Part shown: positions 8,966-13,254 of the stretch, piece after piece | Layout of the letters: the number at the start of each line of letters is the position of its first letter | Numbering within the stretch: the stretch's first letter is position 1 | From: CAYQMF01 sp964418595 | Lineage (GTDB): Bacteria > Planctomycetota > UBA1135 > UBA2386 | Assembly (NCBI GenBank): GCA_964418595.1 | Contig: CAYQMF010000154.1 | Coordinates: forward strand, 1 to 13,254 | DNA length: 13,254 bases | Reading direction: 5' to 3' | The notes under the pieces: model-generated | The model's input: the letters and a program-made list of their open reading frames with translations, nothing else | What the model was told of the DNA's origin: nothing | Database searches by the model: none | Position numbers and translations under genes: made by a program

Positions 8966-9253
8966 TCACTTCTTGGTGCCGTGCCCGTTGCAGCCGTTGG
9001 GGCCGCTGCAGGTGTTCTTCTCGGCCTTCTTGTCGCCGTGGCCGTTGCAGCCATTGGGCCCGCTGCACGTGTTCTTCTCGCCCGCCTTCTGGCCGGCGGC
9101 TCCGCAGCCGTTGGGGCCGTTGCAGCCGTTGCGCTCGGCGGCGCCGGCCTTGCTCTGGTCGGTGCAGCTCGTCAGCGACGCGGTGCCGGCGAGGAGGCCG
9201 GCGAGGGCGGCGCCCAGCGCCAGCTTGGAGATCTTGTTCGAGGGTTGCTTCAT
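8966..9253 (-). CDS. Small Cys-rich repeat lipoprotein (possible bufferin-like metal binder)
   Basis: This 95-residue protein starts at the ATG at 9253 with MKQPSNKISKLALGAALAGL and a lipobox LTSC, so it should be exported and lipid-anchored. The mature part contains NGCNGPNGCG and then two copies of KNTCSGPNGCNGHG spaced 19 residues apart. Regularly spaced Cys with Gly/Asn and His (pattern C-x-G-x-N-x-C-x-G-x-G) resembles small periplasmic metallophores of the BufA2 kind, which bind copper. That resemblance is from memory of the motif, and the usual proteins are soluble rather than lipoproteins. It is the first gene of the operon with two DoxX genes and the DoxX-NADH dehydrogenase. Frame continuity upstream to 9532 is noise without a signal sequence. 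The gene is real with good confidence; function is tentative. Confidence 0.8.
   Translation of the reverse strand: MKQPSNKISKLALGAALAGLLAGTASLTSCTDQSKAGAAERNGCNGPNGCGAAGQKAGEKNTCSGPNGCNGHGDKKAEKNTCSGPNGCNGHGTKK
8981..9080. repeat. Two 43-bp near-identical direct repeats, 57-bp period
   Basis: Copies at 8981-9023 and 9038-9080 differ at only a few bases and encode the duplicated Cys-rich unit of the lipoprotein. The 57-bp period is 19 codons, so copy number can change without loss of frame. Confidence 0.8.
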
Positions 9254-9425
9254 GGGAATCGGTTGCGTGTCGGAGTCTGGTTGGTGGTGTTCGCGCCGGA
9301 AACCAGCGCGCGTCATGCCCGGTTCGATGCGCGAGGTTGCGCCGCGTTTCGCGACCGGACGCGACACAGCGACTGCCGCGGGCCGGTCGACTACCATGCC
9401 CCTCCGTCCCATCCCGAGGATCCGC
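9254..9425. promoter_or_regulatory. Divergent intergenic region between lipoprotein and selenoprotein genes
   Basis: These 172 bp must hold promoters for both directions. On the plus strand TACCAT at 9393-9398 could serve as a -10 box, placing transcription start about 20 bp before the ATG at 9426, but no good -35 box is seen. A GAGGA Shine-Dalgarno lies 5 nt before that ATG. On the minus strand I see no convincing boxes. Confidence 0.3.
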
Positions 9426-10745
9426 ATGCACGCAACCCTCCTGCCGTCGCTCCTCGGCGCCGCGCTGCTCGCGCCCGCCGCGGTCTCCCAAGCACCAGCC
9501 ACCCCCGACGCGTGGGGCACCCACCGCGCCATCCGCGTGCTCTACGCGGGCTGGCCCGATGGCTCGCGCGAGAAGGCCTTCGCGGCGTTCCTGCGCGAGT
9601 GGTTCGACACGGTCGGCGTCATCGGGCTGGGCACGCTGAGCAAGGCGACCGCCGAGGGCTACGACGTGGTGATCGCCGACTGGGCCAGCCAGTACGGCAA
9701 CGACGGCTATCCCAAGCGCGAGAACTCGCTGTACTCGGCGCCGGTCTCGCTGGGCGCGGACTTCGGCAAGCCCGTGATCGCGATGTCCTACGTCAGCTCG
9801 AACCTGCGGCGCAGCCACAAGCTCGACTGGCTTTGACTGTGCCTCTACTCACGGGCGCACGGCGTGCGTCTCGACCATCCGATCTTCCAGGGCCCGCTCG
9901 CGGTCGAAGTGACCCTCGACGCGGATCACCCCTACAAGGACGCCAACGACGGCCAGGGCACGTGGCTCGTGCACTCCGGTGAGTTCGGCAAGGGCTGCGA
10001 TGTCGGCATGGTGTCCGACGGGCACGGCTTCGAGGACTCCCCGGACTGCGAGCGGATCAGCGGCGGCATCAACAGCAAGGGGCCGCGGGCGATCGCCATC
10101 GGCCGGCAGGCCAACCTGTTGCAGTGGGGCTTCTACGGCGCTCCCGATCGCATGACGGAGTCGGCGAAGCGCGCGTTCCTCAACGCGATCGTGTACATGC
10201 GCCGCTTCGACGGCGACGCGCCACTGGTGACGAAGACGAGCGTCGGCCGCACGTGGCTCGTGCAGTACATCGACACGCTGGCGGGCATGACCCAGGACCA
10301 ACTGAAGGACACGGCCAAGAACAGCTACGTGACCTACTTGAAGGGCCAGTTCCCGGCGGAGCTGGTGGAGGGCACCATCGATCCCGCGCGCCTGCGTGCG
10401 TGGTACGAGGCCAACGAGGAGTACCTGACGGCCGGCAGCGAGCGGCGGAGCCTCGTGGTCGACGAAGACCTCGCGAAGCGGAAGTTCAGCAACCGCACGC
10501 CGGCGTTCCTCGACTGGCTGCTCGCGGCGCTCGCCGAGAACCAGGACGACGTCGGCGCGCTGGAACTGGCGCGCCGCTACCTGGGCAAGGAGCACGGCAA
10601 GGACGCGGCAACCGCGACCGCGTGGATCACGGCGAACCGGCCGTTCCTGTTCTTCTCCGACACCGGCGGCTATCGGTGGATGGTCGACACCAACGCGCAG
10701 CGGCGCGCGGCGAAGGCTGCTCCGCCGGCGAAAACCGGCGGCTGA
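9426..10745 (+). CDS. Secreted ThuA-like protein with in-frame UGA: candidate selenoprotein (Sec137)
   Basis: One frame runs from the ATG at 9426 to the TGA at 10743-10745, interrupted only by TGA at 9834-9836 (codon 137). Read as selenocysteine it gives 439 residues with HKLDWL-U-LCLYSRAHG across the site, a U-x-C pair with C139. Protein character continues on both sides: before it a signal peptide (GAALLAPAAVSQA), RVLYAGWPDGSREKAF and YDVVIADWASQYG; after it RLDHPIFQGPL, WLVHSGEFGKGCDVGMVSDG, WGFYGAPDRMTESAKRAFLN and a roughly 170-residue helical C-terminal part. The HPI and DVVIADW blocks suggest a ThuA or class I amidotransferase-like fold (inference). A hairpin sits at the right distance after the UGA. 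A nonsense mutation is the alternative, but no other lesion is present and a second UGA gene lies nearby. The product is probably periplasmic; the reaction is unknown. A propeller lipoprotein gene follows within 12 bp. Confidence 0.72.
9834..9871 (+). promoter_or_regulatory. In-frame UGA and candidate bacterial SECIS hairpin (ThuA-like gene)
   Basis: After the UGA at 9834-9836, bases 9853-9860 pair with 9864-9871 (8 pairs, two of them G-U) around a GGC loop. The loop lies at +25 to +27 from the UGA and begins with G. This fits the published bacterial SECIS pattern of an apical loop about 16-37 nt downstream with a G among its first two bases. GC-rich sequence forms such stems easily, so the support is moderate. 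Confidence 0.5.
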
Positions 10746-10757
10746 GTCGAAGTGACC

Positions 10758-11651
10758 ATGCTCCGAACCCCGCTCCCTCTCGTCATCCTCGCACTCACCG
10801 CCTGCAGCGACGGTCCGCTCGGCGACGTCGTCGACGTCACCCTGGGCGACCAGGGCTTCGCGACCCCGGAGTCAGCGCAACACGATCCCGATGCCGACGT
10901 GTACCTGGTGACGAACATCCACGGCGATCCGTTCGTCAAGGACGACAACGGGTTCATCAGCCGCCTCGCGCCGGACGGCAAGCAGCTCGCGATGCGCTGG
11001 ATCGACGGCAGCAAGCCGGACGTCACCCTGCACGCGCCCAAGGGGCTCGCGTTCACGGCCGACGAACTCTGGGTCGCCGACATCGACGAAGTGCGTCGGT
11101 TCGACCGAGCGACCGGCGCGCCGCGCGGGTCGGTGCCCATCGCCGGCGCGACCTTCCTCAACGATGTCGCGATCGGTCCCGACGGCAGTGTGTACGTGAC
11201 CGACACCGGCGTCGGCCAAGGCTTCGTGCCCACCGGCACGGACGCGATCTGGCGCATCGACCCCAAGACCGGATCCGCGACCGCGTTCGCCCGCGGCAAG
11301 GACCTCGACCAGCCCAACGGCGTGTGGGTCGACGCCGACGGGGTCTTCGTCGTCACCTGGGCGAGCGGCAAGCTGCTCTCGTTCTCGCACGCGGGTGCGC
11401 GCGGCGCCGACATCGTGCTGCCCAAGGCCCAGCTCGACGGTCTCGTCCGCCTGCCAGACGGCCGCTTCCTGGTCACGAGTTGGGAAGGCCGCTGCGCCTA
11501 TCTCGTGGACAGTGCCGGCGCAGCCAAGGCGTGGTTGTCGCCCCTCCTAGACGCCCCCGCCGACCACGGCCTCGACCTGCGCCGCGGCCGCGCGCTGATC
11601 CCCGCGTTCCAGAAGAACGAGCTGCGGATCACGGTGTTGCCCAGGCGGTGA
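10758..11651 (+). CDS. SMP-30/NHL-type beta-propeller lipoprotein
   Basis: A protein of about 297 residues beginning MLRTPLPLVILALTACSDG, with lipobox LTAC marking a lipoprotein signal peptide. An in-frame GTG 6 bp earlier (10752) is an alternative start. The mature part shows repeated propeller blades: YLVTNIHGDPF, APKGLAFTADELWVADIDEV, LNDVAIGPDGSVYVTDTG, QPNGVWVDADGVFVVTWASG and LDGLVRLPDGRFLVTSWEG. This is typical of SMP-30/gluconolactonase-like and NHL-repeat sugar-lactone or scaffold proteins. Metal ligands of true gluconolactonases cannot be assigned with confidence, so an enzymatic role is open. It starts within 12 bp of the ThuA-like selenoprotein stop and is probably co-transcribed with it. 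It ends 16 bp from the convergent deiodinase-like gene. Confidence 0.85.
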   Translation: MLRTPLPLVILALTACSDGPLGDVVDVTLGDQGFATPESAQHDPDADVYLVTNIHGDPFVKDDNGFISRLAPDGKQLAMRWIDGSKPDVTLHAPKGLAFTADELWVADIDEVRRFDRATGAPRGSVPIAGATFLNDVAIGPDGSVYVTDTGVGQGFVPTGTDAIWRIDPKTGSATAFARGKDLDQPNGVWVDADGVFVVTWASGKLLSFSHAGARGADIVLPKAQLDGLVRLPDGRFLVTSWEGRCAYLVDSAGAAKAWLSPLLDAPADHGLDLRRGRALIPAFQKNELRITVLPRR

Positions 11652-11667
11652 GGCTTCTCCGCGCCTG

Positions 11668-12597
11668 CTACTTGGCGAGCACGTTTTCCAGCGCCACGCG
11701 CGTCTCCGCGGTTTTGAACCCCCACGGCCCGATGCCGCCCTTGTAGGCGATCTTGCCCGCGGCGGTGAGCACGAACATCCGCTCCGGCCACGCGCCGTAG
11801 GCCATGTTGACCGTGTCCTGCAGGTCGTCGACGACCATCGGCAGGGTCATCGCCAGCTTGCTCGAGCAGGTGGTCGCGACCTTGTTGCGCTCCGCGAGGG
11901 TCTTGGGATCGTTCACGGCGAGCTGCTTGTCGGCCCAGTTCGAGTCGGCCGGGTGCGCTTCGCGGATGTAGACGAAGAGGAAGGTCGCGCGGTCGCGGAA
12001 GGCCTCATACAGCTCTTGAACAGTGCCCGACTGTTCGCGAAACGGAGGTCAAGTGTAGGAGCCGAACACGAGGACCACAGGCTTGCCGGGCGCGAGCAGG
12101 TCTTCGAGGCGGATGGTCTCCTTGCCGTCGGCCGTGGTCAGCGCGAAGGCGGGTGCGTCGTCGCCGACCGCGGGGCGCGCGTCGAGTTCGCGCAGGCCGC
12201 CGGCGAGGTCGAGGGTCTTGTCGCCGCGCCGCACGGTGAGCGAATGCGCGGCCTCCTTGCCCTGGCCGCCGCGCGCGTTGCCCTGCGACTGGAACCACAG
12301 CGCGCGCATGAACTGGTCGCCGTTCGCGAAGGGCTTGCCGTCGACGGCCTCGATCAGGTCGCCGGCCTGCAAGCCCAGGTCGGCCGCACAGCTCTTCGCC
12401 TGCACGGCGTGGATGCGCAGCGCCGACTTGCCCGCGTTCACTTCTTCCGTGAAGAAGAACCCGAGGTAGCCACCGTTGCGGCTCGGCAGCATGGCTTTGG
12501 TCTCTTGGGACGGGGGAGCAGGCGGGACCGCCTCCTGGGCCGCGGGAACGACGGTGAGGCAGCCGACCGCGAGCGCCGGAAGATGGGGCTTGAACAT
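11668..12597 (-). CDS. PDZ plus iodothyronine deiodinase-like selenoprotein (Sec183)
   Basis: One frame of 310 codons runs from the ATG at 12597 to a TAG at 11668, with a single internal TGA at 12051-12049 (codon 183). A signal peptide (LPALAVGCLTVVPAA) is followed by a PDZ domain at about 43-133 with GGYLGFFFTEEV and LGLQAGDLIEAVDGKPF. A thioredoxin-fold domain runs from 142 to the end. The UGA lies in VVLVFGSYT-U-PPFRE, the exact position and context of selenocysteine in iodothyronine deiodinases (FGSxTUPPF). FLFVYIREAHPADS, with the conserved His at 215, and AYGAWPERMFVL and GGIGPWGF also match that family. It is probably an exported thiol/selenol peroxidase or reductase rather than a hormone deiodinase. 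A perfect hairpin follows the UGA, and the codons around it are unusually A/T-ending. Standard gene finders would truncate it to 182 residues and call the rest a separate ORF at 11668-11916. Confidence 0.9.
12018..12051 (-). promoter_or_regulatory. In-frame UGA and bacterial SECIS hairpin (deiodinase-like gene)
   Basis: Minus-strand GAACAGT (12036-12030) pairs perfectly with ACTGTTC (12024-12018) around the loop CGGGC. The stem begins at +13 after the UGA (12051-12049) and the loop covers +20 to +24 with G at its second position, fitting the bacterial SECIS consensus. Codons ACT, CCT, TTT, ACT, GTT and CAA here depart from the local G/C-ending preference, as expected if RNA structure constrains the sequence. 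Confidence 0.75.
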
Positions 12598-12604
12598 GGG
12601 TGCG

Positions 12605-12610
12605 AGTCTA
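12605..12610 (-). promoter_or_regulatory. Possible -10 box of a leaderless promoter for the deiodinase-like gene
   Basis: TAGACT on the minus strand ends 7 nt before the ATG at 12597, which would start transcription at or near the start codon. There is no Shine-Dalgarno and no clear -35. The nearby CAGGG-CAGA-CCCTG inverted repeat (12622-12635) is short and without a T-run. Confidence 0.25.
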
Positions 12611-12674
12611 CGCGGGTCGTGCAGGGCAGACCCTGGTCTCCTTCGACCCGACGCTCACCCTCGCGGCGGCCCGT

Positions 12675-13254
<580 letters not shown>

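Noticed and set aside
9837..10745. Independent gene starting at the GTG at 9864 after the UGA
   Set aside because: It has no signal peptide or Shine-Dalgarno and would begin inside the fold. It is in the same frame as the upstream part, so one UGA-recoded gene explains the data better.
11668..11916. Separate 82-residue thioredoxin-like gene
   Set aside because: It is the in-frame C-terminus of the deiodinase-like selenoprotein; its apparent start is just an internal GTG codon in the conserved domain.

Overview
The window is GC-rich DNA with strongly G/C-biased third codon positions and dense, mostly operonic genes. Gene content points to a Planctomycetota bacterium. The reasons are a secreted FG-GAP protein with a C-terminal beta-rich domain of a type I associate with that phylum, kelch/galactose-oxidase-like secreted proteins, and start sites that mostly lack a Shine-Dalgarno sequence. 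This lineage call is inference from protein style, not from a marker gene.

Layout, left to right. (1) Positions 1-4377, minus strand: a three-gene carbohydrate operon, transcribed right to left. It encodes an MDR-type glucose 1-dehydrogenase-like enzyme, a glycogen debranching enzyme coupled to it by a GTGA overlap, and a GH63/MGH1-like glucosidase cut by the left edge. (2) 4530-5926, minus: two coupled secreted-protein genes, a kelch/galactose-oxidase-like protein followed by an FG-GAP protein. Each is broken by one apparent single-base frameshift. (3) 6059-9253, minus: an operon starting with a Cys-rich repeat lipoprotein, then two stand-alone DoxX membrane proteins, then a type II NADH dehydrogenase carrying its own N-terminal DoxX-like domain. 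(4) 9426-11651, plus: a secreted ThuA-like protein interrupted only by one in-frame UGA, followed by a beta-propeller lipoprotein. (5) 11668-12597, minus and convergent: a PDZ plus thioredoxin-fold protein of the iodothyronine deiodinase type, again interrupted by one in-frame UGA. (6) 12675-13254, minus: the C-terminus of ClpB, cut by the right edge.

The main result is that both UGA-interrupted genes look like selenoproteins. In the deiodinase-like gene the UGA sits in FGSYT-U-PPF, exactly where the family carries selenocysteine. It is followed at +13 by a perfect 7-bp hairpin with a 5-nt loop, a textbook position for a bacterial SECIS, and the codons there abandon the local G/C-ending preference. 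The second gene has its UGA in DWL-U-LC, giving a U-x-C motif, with an 8-bp hairpin whose loop is at +25 to +27. If the first is accepted, Sec decoding exists in this organism, and the second becomes a good candidate for a little-described selenoprotein family. Simple gene finders would split both genes at the UGA.
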